Below, one piece after another: positions 1 through 8,405 of a stretch of 64,000 nt of DNA (positions within the stretch are counted from its first letter, which is position 1; each line of letters begins with the position of its first letter). Under the pieces are notes generated by a model that was not told the origin of the DNA, did no database searches, and was given only the letters and a program-made list of their open reading frames with translations. The DNA lies in NCBI RefSeq assembly GCF_000422665.1, contig NZ_AUGM01000001.1:489352-553351 (forward strand), written 5' to 3'. Both the position numbers and the translations under genes were made by a program. Source of the stretch: Ferrimonas senticii DSM 18821 (GTDB lineage: Bacteria > Pseudomonadota > Gammaproteobacteria > Enterobacterales > Shewanellaceae).

Positions 1-155
1 TGAATGCGGAAATGGTGGTGATCGGCACCATCGGTCGTACCGGGCTATCGGCAGCGCTGATCGGCAACACCGCCGAGCACATCATTGATTCGCTCAACTG
101 CGATCTGATGGCAGTTAAGCCGGAAGATTTCGTTAGCCCAGTTACCCTCGATTAA
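1..155 (+). CDS. uspE: Universal stress protein UspE, C-terminal end (partial)
   Basis: The window opens inside an open frame that stops at 153-155 (TAA); about 50 codons are visible. The visible end reads [20 protein letters not shown] followed by a segment with HIID and CDLMAVKP, the nucleotide-binding glycine-rich loop and final beta strand typical of the second Usp domain in tandem-domain UspE proteins. UspE is a cytoplasmic stress-survival protein. In E. coli uspE also lies close to ttcA, the next gene here, which supports the call. The N-terminal part lies outside the window, so domain count cannot be checked. Confidence 0.8.
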   Translation, partial: NAEMVVIGTIGRTGLSAALIGNTAEHIIDSLNCDLMAVKPEDFVSPVTLD

Positions 156-171
156 CGCCTAATTTAGTCAC

Positions 172-195
172 GCCCCGACTGCGGTTGGGGCTTTA
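172..195 (+). terminator. Intrinsic terminator after uspE
   Basis: An 8-bp GC-rich stem (172-179 with 184-191, one G-U pair) closes a TGCG loop and is followed by a short TTTA run. It lies 17 bases after the uspE stop and before the ttcA ribosome binding site. Confidence 0.6.
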
Positions 196-253
196 CCCGC
201 CTGCAAGTTTCGGTACAATGCCCGCCCTATTCGTTGTATCTCGAGGAACCCTG

Positions 254-1192
254 GTGGAAGAGCTCAGCCAAAAACAGAAAACCCGCCTAAACAAACTGCA
301 AAAACGTCTACGTCGTGAAATGGGTAGCGCCATTGAAGATTACAACATGATCGAAGACGGTGATGTGGTGATGGTGTGTCTCTCTGGCGGCAAAGACAGC
401 TACACCATGCTGGATATCCTGCAGAATCTACAGCGCGCCGCACCGGTACAATTTAAGCTGGTGGCGGTTAACTTGGATCAGAAGCAACCGGGTTTCCCAG
501 AAGACATTCTGCCAAACTACTTGGCGAGCCAAGGGGTGACTTACCACATTCTGGAAAAAGACACCTACTCCATCGTTAAAGACAAGATCCCAGAGGGCAA
601 AACCACTTGCTCGCTGTGTTCACGTCTGCGTCGTGGCACCCTGTATGGCTTTGCCCAGAAAATTGGCGCGACCAAGATCGCGCTGGGTCACCACCGCGAT
701 GACATCATCGAGACCATGTTCTTGAACATGTTCTTTGGCGGTAAGATGAAAGCGATGCCGCCGAAGCTGCTGTCCGATGATGGCGCCAACATGGTGATCC
801 GCCCAATGGCCTACAGCCGTGAAAAAGACATTGCTGAATACGCCGATCTGCGCCAGTTCCCGATCATTCCGTGTAACCTCTGTGGCAGCCAAGAAAACCT
901 GAAGCGTAAACAGGTTAAAGAGATGCTGATCCAGTGGGATAAACAGTTCCCGGGTCGAATTGAAACCATCTTTACCGCGATGCAAAACACCGCACCATCG
1001 CAAATGGTTGACCGCGAGCAGTTTGACTTTGTAAACCTGAAGCGTGATCCCAACGCTAAGTTTGAAGGCCAAGTAGCCGATGCCGATCTGCCAGCGTTCG
1101 ATTTCCTTGATATCGAAAACTCAGGCAACATCAACTTGGATCGTAAACGCGAAGCCAACGCCATCGACGTCGTGCAAGTGTTCCAGCCATAA
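254..1192 (+). CDS. ttcA: tRNA 2-thiocytidine(32) synthetase TtcA
   Basis: Adenylates and thiolates cytidine 32 in the anticodon loop of some tRNAs, using a [4Fe-4S] cluster. The PP-loop ATP motif SGGKDS is at residues 44-49, followed by the CSLC pair (about 119/122) and a CNLC pair (about 207/210), the cysteines conserved in TtcA. The protein is 312 residues from the proposed GTG start at 254, preceded by GAGGAA at 243-248. The open frame extends upstream to 185, but that extension ([10 protein letters not shown]...) is unlike the family and overlaps the uspE terminator. Other tRNA-thiolation genes (tusDCBE) are near the far end of the window. Confidence 0.93.
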   Translation: MEELSQKQKTRLNKLQKRLRREMGSAIEDYNMIEDGDVVMVCLSGGKDSYTMLDILQNLQRAAPVQFKLVAVNLDQKQPGFPEDILPNYLASQGVTYHILEKDTYSIVKDKIPEGKTTCSLCSRLRRGTLYGFAQKIGATKIALGHHRDDIIETMFLNMFFGGKMKAMPPKLLSDDGANMVIRPMAYSREKDIAEYADLRQFPIIPCNLCGSQENLKRKQVKEMLIQWDKQFPGRIETIFTAMQNTAPSQMVDREQFDFVNLKRDPNAKFEGQVADADLPAFDFLDIENSGNINLDRKREANAIDVVQVFQP

Positions 1193-1210
1193 CGCTGACG
1201 CTTAACCAAA

Positions 1211-1239
1211 AAAACGCCCGCAGTGATTGCGGGCGTTTT
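1211..1239. terminator. Bidirectional terminator between ttcA and bax
   Basis: A 12-bp perfect stem, AAAACGCCCGCA paired with TGCGGGCGTTTT, around a 5-base loop. A and T runs on both sides let it serve the convergent ttcA (+) and bax (-). Confidence 0.88.
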
Positions 1240-1255
1240 GCTATCTATCGGGCGG

Positions 1256-2110
1256 TTACGATTTTAACCAGCGCTGGTTATGACGCAGCATCGCCAGCAA
1301 CTCTTCAACGTACGCTTCTTTGCGTTCGGAGTAAGCCAACAGGGTTGGGATCAACTTATCTGCGGTTACCGGTTGCTGCGCGGCTCGCAACTGCGCGCGC
1401 ACATCACGCAACTGCTGATAGGCGGCATTGGTGTTGATATTCAGCAAGTAAGAGCGTACCGATGCATCGATGCTGTCGAACTTGGCTACTTCGTGTTGCA
1501 GCCCAGCAGTGCGCGAGTTAGGCACTAAGCCACAGCCTTTACTAAAACACCACTGACCAAACAGGTTGTTGCCCATCTTGGCAAATCGGCTGGTTCCCCA
1601 CGCCGATTCGTTGGCGGCTTGAACCAGTACCATTTCGATTGGCAAGGTATCGACCCGAGCCAGCAGCATCGCCAGCGCCGAGCTGTCCAACTGGCGCAAA
1701 TCGAGCCGATAGCGTGCCGCCAAGGCGGTGACGCGCTCGCTGTCCGCTTCTGACAGCGGTGATGCGGCTGCGATCTTTTGCGCCAGCGCCTCAACAAAAG
1801 CGCGATCATCAGCGATCAGCGCGTTTTGCTGTTCCACTTTAGGGCGCAGATAATTAAAGAACGCCGTCTTTTTCTCGGCCACGTCAGTGATTGCGGCAAA
1901 GTCCGGTAACCGCGCGGCACTAGGCTCAGTGGCCGTTGTCGGCTGGCTTACTTTGGCCACCGCTTGCGCTTGTTTCTCTGGCGCATTTTTTTGCACCGGC
2001 AACTGCTCTGCCGTTGGCTGCGGTGCCGGATTTTGACTGGCAATGATCATTACGCCGACAGCGACTGCGGATAACCCGAAAGTAATCCGTTTAATGCGTC
2101 CTGACTTCAT
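1256..2110 (-). CDS. bax: Bax-type N-acetylglucosaminidase-domain protein
   Basis: Predicted peptidoglycan-active glucosaminidase of the Bax family, envelope-located. A hydrophobic N-terminal segment (about residues 9-26) follows a basic start, then a Gln/Ala/Pro-rich linker, then the catalytic domain with the family motif VQAANESAWGTSRFA, where the Glu is the likely acid catalyst, and NLFGQWCFSKGCG. At 284 residues it is close to E. coli Bax. It is 6 bp downstream of a membrane-protein gene on the same strand, suggesting co-transcription. The exact substrate bond is inferred from the family only. Confidence 0.85.
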   Translation of the reverse strand: MKSGRIKRITFGLSAVAVGVMIIASQNPAPQPTAEQLPVQKNAPEKQAQAVAKVSQPTTATEPSAARLPDFAAITDVAEKKTAFFNYLRPKVEQQNALIADDRAFVEALAQKIAAASPLSEADSERVTALAARYRLDLRQLDSSALAMLLARVDTLPIEMVLVQAANESAWGTSRFAKMGNNLFGQWCFSKGCGLVPNSRTAGLQHEVAKFDSIDASVRSYLLNINTNAAYQQLRDVRAQLRAAQQPVTADKLIPTLLAYSERKEAYVEELLAMLRHNQRWLKS

Positions 2111-2116
2111 TAAATA

Positions 2117-2848
2117 TTAGGCCTCGAAATGACTGGAAGAGCTACTGTTGGTTGGTTGCTGTGGCGGCGTTGAATCATCGGATTGCTGCTCCTGTGGAAA
2201 CAGTTCGATATACAGCAACGCCTTACCGTAGAAGAACATCGGTACGGTAAAGATCAGCCCCAACCCCAGCGGGATTGCGGAGATTGCCAGAATTGCCGCC
2301 ATAATCAAGTGGTACAGACCAATGGTTACCACTTGGCGATGACACACCTTGGCACATTCCCACATCGCCTTAATTGGCGAGCCGCGGCGAAACAGATAGT
2401 ACAGATTGGCTAAGCTAAGTACCGCCAGCAGATACAAACCCGGCACAATGAACAGCGTTAACCCTAACTGCGCCAGTACCGATGAGATCAGCGCAATCGC
2501 AATCAGCGGCGTTGCCATCGCCCACGGGCTAAACACCTGTTTCACTGGCGCATCCAGGCCACGCACCTTACGCCACGCCAGATACACCAGTCCCGCCTCA
2601 AACGGCGCAGCGATGATCAGCAGCGCCAGTTGCAGCGGTTGCATGATCTGCACCAACGCTTGTTCAACGGCCGCCTCGCTACTGGTATCCAGTTCCAGAT
2701 AACTGGTCATCAGATCAAAGCTTAATACCGTTACCGTCATCAAAAACAACAGCACCAACAGACTGGCGCCGAACAACGGTTGGATGTGACTGCGCGCCAT
2801 CACAAAGGCACGCTTGATAGTAGAAAAGAGTAATTGCTGGTTAAACAT
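2117..2848 (-). CDS. Multi-pass inner-membrane protein, function unknown
   Basis: About 243 residues with at least five to six hydrophobic helices (for example LLVLLFLMTVTVLSF, ALLIIAAPFEAGLVYLAW, LGLTLFIVPGLYLLAVLSLA, LIMAAILAISAIPLGLGLIF). It ends in a Gln/Ser/Pro-rich polar tail. I do not recognise the family with confidence. An ATG at 2848 is preferred to an in-frame TTG at 2857; neither has a clear ribosome binding site. It sits directly upstream of bax and is probably in the same operon. Confidence 0.7.
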   Translation of the reverse strand: MFNQQLLFSTIKRAFVMARSHIQPLFGASLLVLLFLMTVTVLSFDLMTSYLELDTSSEAAVEQALVQIMQPLQLALLIIAAPFEAGLVYLAWRKVRGLDAPVKQVFSPWAMATPLIAIALISSVLAQLGLTLFIVPGLYLLAVLSLANLYYLFRRGSPIKAMWECAKVCHRQVVTIGLYHLIMAAILAISAIPLGLGLIFTVPMFFYGKALLYIELFPQEQQSDDSTPPQQPTNSSSSSHFEA

Positions 2849-3154
2849 CAAAGACAAAGCACAGATTAAAGCGATGGCTAAGTATAACGGGGTTAGCCGA
2901 TCGACAAAACGGCCAAGAGATCAGCAACCCCAAGCGGCGACATTTGCTTACACAACGGTACAAAAACAAGGCAAATCAAGCTAAATTTGTAAAGCCAACA
3001 ACCTATTGATATCACGACGGCAACAAGCGTTAGCCGTTATCATAACCGGAGCAACAAAACCGCCCCACTGGCCAAAAATAGCTTTAGCACAGAAGCCATT
3101 GGGCGTAATATCCGTGCTCCCGTTTTACCCCTTAGCCGAGGCGGCCCAGGCCGC
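2849..3154. other. Intergenic region, divergent promoters expected
   Basis: 306 bases between the leftward membrane-protein gene and rightward potA. It must hold both promoters, but I see no convincing -35/-10 pair, operator, hairpin or small gene. Confidence 0.5.
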
Positions 3155-4279
3155 ATGATACCGTTGATGAGCAAACAAGCCCCATCCCCCTTGCTGCATC
3201 TGAAGGCAGCCCAGAAGTCCTATCGGGACAAAACCATCCTGAATAACTTCGACCTAACCATCTACGATGGCGAATTTGTCACCTTGTTGGGTCCTTCGGG
3301 CTGTGGCAAGACCACTGTGCTGCGGATCTTAGCCGGACTGGAAACCCTAGATGGCGGTTCAATTCTGCTGGCTGGCAAAGAGATCACCAACACTCCGGCT
3401 GAGCAGCGGCACGTCAATACCGTATTTCAAAGCTACGCCCTATTCCCGCACATGTCGGTGTTTGAGAACATCGCCTTCGGCCTGCGCACCCAAAACGTAG
3501 CCGAAGCCGAGTTGACCGAGCGCGTTAACGAAGTACTGAACATCGTGCAGCTGGCCGGTTACGCCCAGCGCAAGCCATCCGAGTTATCCGGTGGCCAGCA
3601 ACAGCGGGTGGCGATCGCCCGAGCGGTGGTTAACAAACCCAAGCTACTGCTGCTCGACGAAAGCTTAAGCGCGCTCGATTATAAGCTGCGCAAACAGATG
3701 CAGATCGAACTGAAACGTCTGCAACGCCAACTTGGCATCACCTTCGTGTTCGTAACTCACGACCAAGAGGAAGCGCTGTCGATGTCTGATCGCATCGTGG
3801 TGATGGACAGCGGCGTAATTCAGCAACAAGGCTCGCCACGAGAGATTTACGAAAGCCCAGCCAACCTATTTGTGGCCCGCTTTATCGGCGAATCTAACAT
3901 CTTCGATGCTGAGGTTATCGAGCACATCGAAGCCGATCGCTACCGCGTCAACATCGAAGGACAACGCTTTACCGTGCACTCGCAACTGACGCTCAGCAGC
4001 GGTGATAACTGTCATGTGTTGCTGCGCCCAGAAGATATGCGCCTAGTGGAAGTGGAAAACGGCGACGCCGAGGCCGGTCTGCGCGGCAAGGTGCTGGAAC
4101 GCAACTACAAAGGCATGACCTTGGATTCTCTGATCGCCCTGGAGTCGGGCAAACAACTGCAGATTTCCGAATTTTTTGACGAAGACGATCCTGATTTTGA
4201 CCACAGCTTGGGTCAACAGGTCGCCATCACTTGGGTTCCTAGTTGGGAGGTGGTGCTGCCTTATGAAGGTGCGCGATAA
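3155..4279 (+). CDS. potA: Spermidine/putrescine ABC transporter ATPase PotA
   Basis: ATP-hydrolysing subunit of the PotABCD polyamine importer on the cytoplasmic face. Walker [10 protein letters not shown], the Q-loop in [14 protein letters not shown], the signature LSGGQQQR and Walker [13 protein letters not shown] are all present. A TOBE-type regulatory domain follows (about residues 250-370). At 374 residues it has normal PotA length. Two in-frame ATGs, 3155 and 3167, are both possible starts. The 3' end overlaps potB by 17 bases. Confidence 0.93.
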   Translation: MIPLMSKQAPSPLLHLKAAQKSYRDKTILNNFDLTIYDGEFVTLLGPSGCGKTTVLRILAGLETLDGGSILLAGKEITNTPAEQRHVNTVFQSYALFPHMSVFENIAFGLRTQNVAEAELTERVNEVLNIVQLAGYAQRKPSELSGGQQQRVAIARAVVNKPKLLLLDESLSALDYKLRKQMQIELKRLQRQLGITFVFVTHDQEEALSMSDRIVVMDSGVIQQQGSPREIYESPANLFVARFIGESNIFDAEVIEHIEADRYRVNIEGQRFTVHSQLTLSSGDNCHVLLRPEDMRLVEVENGDAEAGLRGKVLERNYKGMTLDSLIALESGKQLQISEFFDEDDPDFDHSLGQQVAITWVPSWEVVLPYEGAR

Positions 4280-5114
4280 GTTTAAGTGGTTAAGCCTCGG
4301 GCTGCTGACCACTTGGTTGGTGTTGTTCGTGCTATTCCCGAACTTAATGGTGCTGGCGGCATCGTTTTTAACCAGTGACGTCAAAGAGCTGATCCGTCCG
4401 GAGTTCTCTTTAGATAGCTACGCCAAATTGGCTGATCCGCTGTACGCGAAGGTACTGTTGCATTCGCTCTACTTGGCGGTGGTCACTACTCTAATCTGTC
4501 TGCTGGTCGGCTACCCTGCTGCTTGGCTGATCAACACCTGCTCGAAACCCGTTCAAGGCTTGCTGCTGTTTTTGATCATCGTGCCGTTTTGGACCAACTC
4601 GTTGATCCGCACCTACGCGATGAAGGTGATTTTAGGCAACCGTGGGATCTTGAATAAGGGCCTGATGGAGCTTGGCATTATCGATGCGCCTATCCGCTTG
4701 ATGTACACCGAGGCCGCAGTGATTTTGGCGCTGGTGTATATCCTGCTGCCATTTATGATCCTGCCGCTGTTTGGGGTCATCGAGAAACTGCCAAAAAGCT
4801 ATCTGGAAGCCGCCCGTGATCTGGGTAGCACCAAGTTGTACACCTTCCGCCGCGTGGTTTGGCCATTGACTCTGCCTGGGGTGATCTCTGGCTGTGTATT
4901 GGTGTTCCTGCCGGCGCTTGGCATGTTCTACATCGCCGACTTGCTCGGTGGCGCCGGCAATTTGCTGATCGGTAACATTATCCGCGATCAGATCCTGGTT
5001 GCTCGCAACTGGCCATTCGGTGCCGCCCTAAGCGTTAGCTTGATCGGCCTAATGGCGCTACTACTGCTGGCCTACTACCGTGCAATGAAGGCCACCGAAG
5101 GAGCCAAATCATGA
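4263..5114 (+). CDS. potB: Spermidine/putrescine ABC transporter permease PotB
   Basis: Inner-membrane permease paired with PotC. About six hydrophobic helices are visible, with the EAA loop ([20 protein letters not shown]) that contacts the ATPase. The chosen ATG at 4263 gives 283 residues starting [13 protein letters not shown], the usual length and N terminus. The open frame reaches back to 4176 inside potA, but that part is potA read in another frame. The gene overlaps potA by 17 bases and potC by four (ATGA), so translation is coupled. Confidence 0.93.
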   Translation: MKVRDKFKWLSLGLLTTWLVLFVLFPNLMVLAASFLTSDVKELIRPEFSLDSYAKLADPLYAKVLLHSLYLAVVTTLICLLVGYPAAWLINTCSKPVQGLLLFLIIVPFWTNSLIRTYAMKVILGNRGILNKGLMELGIIDAPIRLMYTEAAVILALVYILLPFMILPLFGVIEKLPKSYLEAARDLGSTKLYTFRRVVWPLTLPGVISGCVLVFLPALGMFYIADLLGGAGNLLIGNIIRDQILVARNWPFGAALSVSLIGLMALLLLAYYRAMKATEGAKS

Positions 5115-5887
5115 TTGGACGCATCGGTAAATGGGGCTTTTTGTCGCTGTTGTTTGTCTATCTGTATCTGCCCATCATCGTCTTGGTGGCTAACTCATTT
5201 AATAGCACCAAAAGTGGCATCCGCTGGGGCGAGTTCACCGTAAAGTGGTACGAGTCGCTGTTTAACAACAGCAGCATGATGGACGCGGCCTTTAACTCGC
5301 TGCTGATTGCGGTGGTCGCCGCTACCTTGGCTACCCTTATTGGCACCCTAGCGGCGGTTGCGCTGCATCGTTACCGCTTTCGTGGCAAAAACGCCATCAA
5401 CGGCATGCTGTTTGTGGTAATGGCATCGCCAGATATCGTGATGGCGGTATCGTTGCTGGCGCTGTTTATCGCCGCCGGTGTGAGCCTTGGCTTCTGGTCG
5501 TTGCTGATTGCCCACATCACTTTCTGTCTGCCGTTTGTGGTAGTAAGCGTCTACAGTCGCTTATCCGGCTTTGATCCGTTCTTGATTGAAGCGGCACGAG
5601 ACTTGGGCGCCAGCCAATGGCGAATTTTCCGCAAAGTGATTGTGCCGATGGCCTTTCCTGCGGTGGCCGCCGGTTGGTTATTAAGTTTCACCCTGTCACT
5701 GGATGATGTGATCATCAGCTCGTTTGTGACCGGACCAAGCTTCGAGATCCTGCCACTTAAGGTATTCTCGATGGTTAAAATCGGTGTTAACCCGTCTGTT
5801 AACGCATTGGCGGCAATGATGTTGTTGTTGTCGCTGGTATTGGTTGCGATTTCGCAATTTCTTTTAAAACAAAAACACAGCGCCTAA
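5111..5887 (+). CDS. potC: Spermidine/putrescine ABC transporter permease PotC
   Basis: Second permease of the polyamine importer, 258 residues, with six predicted helices and an EAA loop (LIEAARDLGASQWRIFRKVI). The start overlaps the potB stop as ATGA. The C terminus ends in a basic tail (LLKQKHSA). It is followed by 207 bases that hold a long nested hairpin before potD. Confidence 0.93.
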   Translation: MIGRIGKWGFLSLLFVYLYLPIIVLVANSFNSTKSGIRWGEFTVKWYESLFNNSSMMDAAFNSLLIAVVAATLATLIGTLAAVALHRYRFRGKNAINGMLFVVMASPDIVMAVSLLALFIAAGVSLGFWSLLIAHITFCLPFVVVSVYSRLSGFDPFLIEAARDLGASQWRIFRKVIVPMAFPAVAAGWLLSFTLSLDDVIISSFVTGPSFEILPLKVFSMVKIGVNPSVNALAAMMLLLSLVLVAISQFLLKQKHSA

Positions 5888-5928
5888 AGCCGCTTAAATC
5901 ATCCAAGTGTTTTTCTAGTACGCCGGAG

Positions 5929-6009
5929 AAACCGCTTCAATCAAGACGTTCAATGCCGCTGCTAGCTCGGCTCTAACAGCAAATTGAACAACGCCGAGTG
6001 AAGCGGTTT
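5929..6009. promoter_or_regulatory. Long nested inverted repeat between potC and potD
   Basis: Three nested complementary arms are visible. The outer arm is 11 bp (5929-5939 AAACCGCTTCA with 5999-6009). The middle arm is 7 bp (GTTCAAT 5948-5954 with ATTGAAC 5983-5989). The inner arm joins GCTG/CAGC (5958-5961 with 5977-5980) and TAG/CTA. Together they make an 81-nt rod-like stem-loop. It has no T-run, so it is not an obvious terminator. It could be an mRNA-stability or processing element that lets potD be expressed at a level different from potABC. Confidence 0.6.
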
Positions 6010-6094
6010 AAACCAGTAATAGGATAGCAATGGTTGGTTTGAGTGGCGTTGAAACCCGTTAAGCACTGTACGATCCACATAAAGGGTAAAAATA

Positions 6095-7135
6095 ATGAAC
6101 CTAGTGAAAAAGACACTGTTATCTGCTGTTTTGGCGATCTCCGCCACTGGCGCTGCCGCCAAAGATGACGTGCTGTATTTCTATAACTGGTCTGAATACA
6201 TTCCAGACGGCCTGCTGCAAGAATTTGAACAGGAAACTGGCATCAAGGTGATTTACACCACCTACGACTCTAACGAGATGATGTACGCCAAGCTGGATCA
6301 GTTACAAGGTAAAGGTTACGACTTGGTTGTGCCTTCCACCTACTACGTTAAGAAAATGGCCGATGTGGGTCTGCTGCAACCAATCGACAAATCTAAGCTA
6401 AGCAACTTCAAACACTTGGAGACGGCGATGCTGAACAAAGAGTACGATCCTAACAACACTTACTCTATCCCATACATCTGGGGCGCCACCGGTATTGGTA
6501 TCCACACCGATGAGATCGATCCAAGCACCATCACCGGCTGGCAAGATCTGTGGGATCCAAAGTGGCAAGGCCAATTGATGCTGATGAACGACCAGCGTGA
6601 AGTGTTCCATATGGCGCTACGCATTCTGGGTTACTCGACCAACAGCACCGATCCAAAGCAGATTGAAGAAGCTTACCAACTGCTGCGCAAGCTGATGCCA
6701 AACGCCTTGACCTTCAACTCCGACAACCCTGGCGCGCCTTACGTTGCTGGTGACACCTCGTTGGGGATGATCTGGAACGGTTCGACCTTTGAAGCGCAAA
6801 AAGAAGATCCAGCGATCACCATGATCTACCCGAAAGAGGGCGCGATCTTCTGGATGGATAACATCTCCATCCCTGCCGGTGCGGAAAACGTGGAAGCGGC
6901 ACACAAGATGATCGACTTCCTGCTGCGCCCAGAAGTAGCGGCCAAGGTTAGTGAAATGACCGGTTACCCTACTCCGAACAAAACCGCCCGCGAACTGATG
7001 GATCCGGCGTTCTCACAAAACCCAATCATCTTCCCACCAGCGGAAGTGATTGAGGCCGGTGAGTTCCAATCCGATATCGGCGATGCAGTCCAGATCTACT
7101 CAGATTACTGGGACAAGCTGCGCGCGGGCATGTAA
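6095..7135 (+). CDS. potD: Spermidine/putrescine-binding protein PotD
   Basis: Periplasmic polyamine-binding subunit. A Sec signal peptide spans about residues 1-22 (cleavage after TGAAA). The mature protein starts with DDVLYFYNWSEYIPDGLL, the family's first strand, and continues with the YDSNEMMYAKL segment and aromatic residues that line the ligand site. Length 346 matches PotD. The ATG at 6095 follows an AAAGGG ribosome binding site. The gene is separated from potABC by the nested hairpin and closes the cluster before a terminator. Confidence 0.93.
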   Translation: MNLVKKTLLSAVLAISATGAAAKDDVLYFYNWSEYIPDGLLQEFEQETGIKVIYTTYDSNEMMYAKLDQLQGKGYDLVVPSTYYVKKMADVGLLQPIDKSKLSNFKHLETAMLNKEYDPNNTYSIPYIWGATGIGIHTDEIDPSTITGWQDLWDPKWQGQLMLMNDQREVFHMALRILGYSTNSTDPKQIEEAYQLLRKLMPNALTFNSDNPGAPYVAGDTSLGMIWNGSTFEAQKEDPAITMIYPKEGAIFWMDNISIPAGAENVEAAHKMIDFLLRPEVAAKVSEMTGYPTPNKTARELMDPAFSQNPIIFPPAEVIEAGEFQSDIGDAVQIYSDYWDKLRAGM

Positions 7136-7155
7136 TCAACCCTAAGCACAACAAC

Positions 7156-7183
7156 ATAAGGGGAGCCATTTGGCTCCCCTTAT
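7156..7183 (+). terminator. Intrinsic terminator after potD
   Basis: The stem AAGGGGAGCCA/TGGCTCCCCTT lies about 20 bases after the potD stop and is followed by a TATTTATT run. Confidence 0.85.
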
Positions 7184-7219
7184 TTATTGGTTCTTTTTGC
7201 TTTTGTATCGTTATCGTTG

Positions 7220-7552
7220 TTATTGCATAGCTTGTTCAAGAGCACTGCGCACCTCTAGACCCTTAGTGGTCAGGTAAGCGCGACGAACGCGATAATCTTT
7301 GGGATCATGGCGCAGTTCAATCATGTGGTAACCGTCGCGATGCGGATCAACTTTATCAGCCAGCAAACGCAGAGCGCGACTGGCAGTGGCTTTGGTCAAG
7401 CCGGTTTGTTGCATCAATTCGCTAGAGGAGATCCCCTCGTTGCGACACACCATGATAAAAGCCCACAGCTGATTAATGTTAAGCTCAAGATCAAAGTGCT
7501 TTGCGGTCTGAGCCAACTTTTCCAAACGTAACAGTTCCATAGTTTTTGGCAT
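7220..7552 (-). CDS. Small MarR-like winged-helix regulator
   Basis: A 110-residue protein with a helix-turn-helix segment (GISSSELMQQTGLTKATASR) followed by a wing-like stretch (YHMIELRHDPKDYRVRRAYL) and a C-terminal 'LTTKGLEV' helix typical of MarR regulators. That suggests a cytoplasmic DNA-binding dimer. It is shorter than usual MarR proteins (about 140). The target and ligand are unknown. The ATG at 7552 was used; ATG at 7540 is an alternative. It stands alone between potD and tRNA-Cys. Confidence 0.7.
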   Translation of the reverse strand: MPKTMELLRLEKLAQTAKHFDLELNINQLWAFIMVCRNEGISSSELMQQTGLTKATASRALRLLADKVDPHRDGYHMIELRHDPKDYRVRRAYLTTKGLEVRSALEQAMQ

Positions 7553-7732
7553 CCAACGTGTTCTGTTTCTAGCGCTACCTCAGGTGCTGACGATTCAGTC
7601 ACCAGCGGAACACCACCAAATGTTGCAACTGTTATTGTATGGGGATTTTCTTCAAACACCTCGTCATTTATCTGGCGCACGGTGTCGATTCATTGACTTT
7701 TGCACAGTTTCTTGACGCGCATCAAATAACAA

Positions 7733-7760
7733 AAAGGCCCAAACCGAAGTTTGAGCCTTT
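7733..7760 (-). terminator. Terminator after tRNA-Cys
   Basis: On the minus strand a 12-bp stem closes a UUCG tetraloop with a C-G closing pair and is followed by a T-containing run. It lies 12 bases past the tRNA 3' end. Confidence 0.8.
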
Positions 7761-7771
7761 CTGTCAAAATA

Positions 7772-7845
7772 TGGAGGCGCGTCCCGGAGTCGAACCGAGG
7801 TCCACGGATTTGCAATCCGCTGCATAGCCACTCTGCCAACGCGCC
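7772..7845 (-). tRNA. tRNA-Cys (anticodon GCA)
   Basis: The minus strand starts GGCGCGTTGGCAGAGTGGC and ends with GGTTCGA in the T loop and an encoded CCA. The acceptor arms GGCGCGT and ACGCGCC pair fully, the discriminator base is U as in bacterial tRNA-Cys, and the anticodon loop TTGCAAA gives GCA. Length is 74 nt with CCA. Confidence 0.96.
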
Positions 7846-7960
7846 AAATGTATTACTCGCTGTTGCGATGGCGGCATTAAACCAAAGCCGTACTGGCGCG
7901 GCAATCACTATTAGTCGCAAGTAGTTTGAACTTTGAATTAAATCAAAGTTTTTCACTAAA

Positions 7961-8302
7961 TTAGTGCATTTGTTCAGCAGTAAATTGTTGGTACTCAGCG
8001 AGGGTCGCCGCCATCGTCGTTAAACAGCGGGATTTCAATTGGCTGACATCGCCGCTCAAATCCCCCTTGGCAACGTATTCCAACTCTTTGCAAACCAACC
8101 GTAACGATTCCGCCCCAAAGGTCGATGCCGAACCTTTGACTTTGTGAGCAATCGCCGCCACCTGACCGTCATGGCACTGGCGCAGTTCGCTTTCGCTTTG
8201 CGCCAGTTCCTCAACGAAAATGGCGACCAGCATTGGCAACATCTCTTCACCGGCATCTTCGGCCATCTGCTGCAATTTGTGTTGATCCATCAGTAATGTC
8301 AT
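7961..8302 (-). CDS. Histidine phosphotransfer (Hpt) domain protein
   Basis: A 113-residue single-domain protein. It carries the Hpt motif IAHKVKGSASTFGA with the phospho-accepting His at about residue 53, in an all-helical context (EEMLPMLVAIFVEELAQSESEL before it). Such proteins shuttle phosphate between hybrid sensor kinases and response regulators. No kinase or receiver gene is adjacent, so the partners are unknown. The ATG at 8302 is chosen because an AGGG-like site precedes it and the upstream extension is unlike an Hpt domain; ATG 8290 is possible. Confidence 0.85.
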   Translation of the reverse strand: MTLLMDQHKLQQMAEDAGEEMLPMLVAIFVEELAQSESELRQCHDGQVAAIAHKVKGSASTFGAESLRLVCKELEYVAKGDLSGDVSQLKSRCLTTMAATLAEYQQFTAEQMH

Positions 8303-8366
8303 GGTTGCTTTCCCTGTCACGACCTCACTGACAGTGTGGTTGCTGTGGCTAACTTGCGCCAACAAA

Positions 8367-8390
8367 AAAGGAGCCAATTTGGCTCCTTTG
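8367..8390 (-). terminator. Terminator after the aminotransferase gene
   Basis: The stem AAGGAGCCA/TGGCTCCTT with a short AT loop is followed on the minus strand by six or more T residues. It lies between the aminotransferase stop (8406) and the hpt start. Confidence 0.85.
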
Positions 8391-8405
8391 CTGGATGAAA
8401 CGACC

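Noticed and set aside
185-253. N-terminal extension of ttcA
   Set aside because: Overlaps the uspE terminator and is unlike any TtcA start, whereas GTG 254 has a good ribosome binding site.
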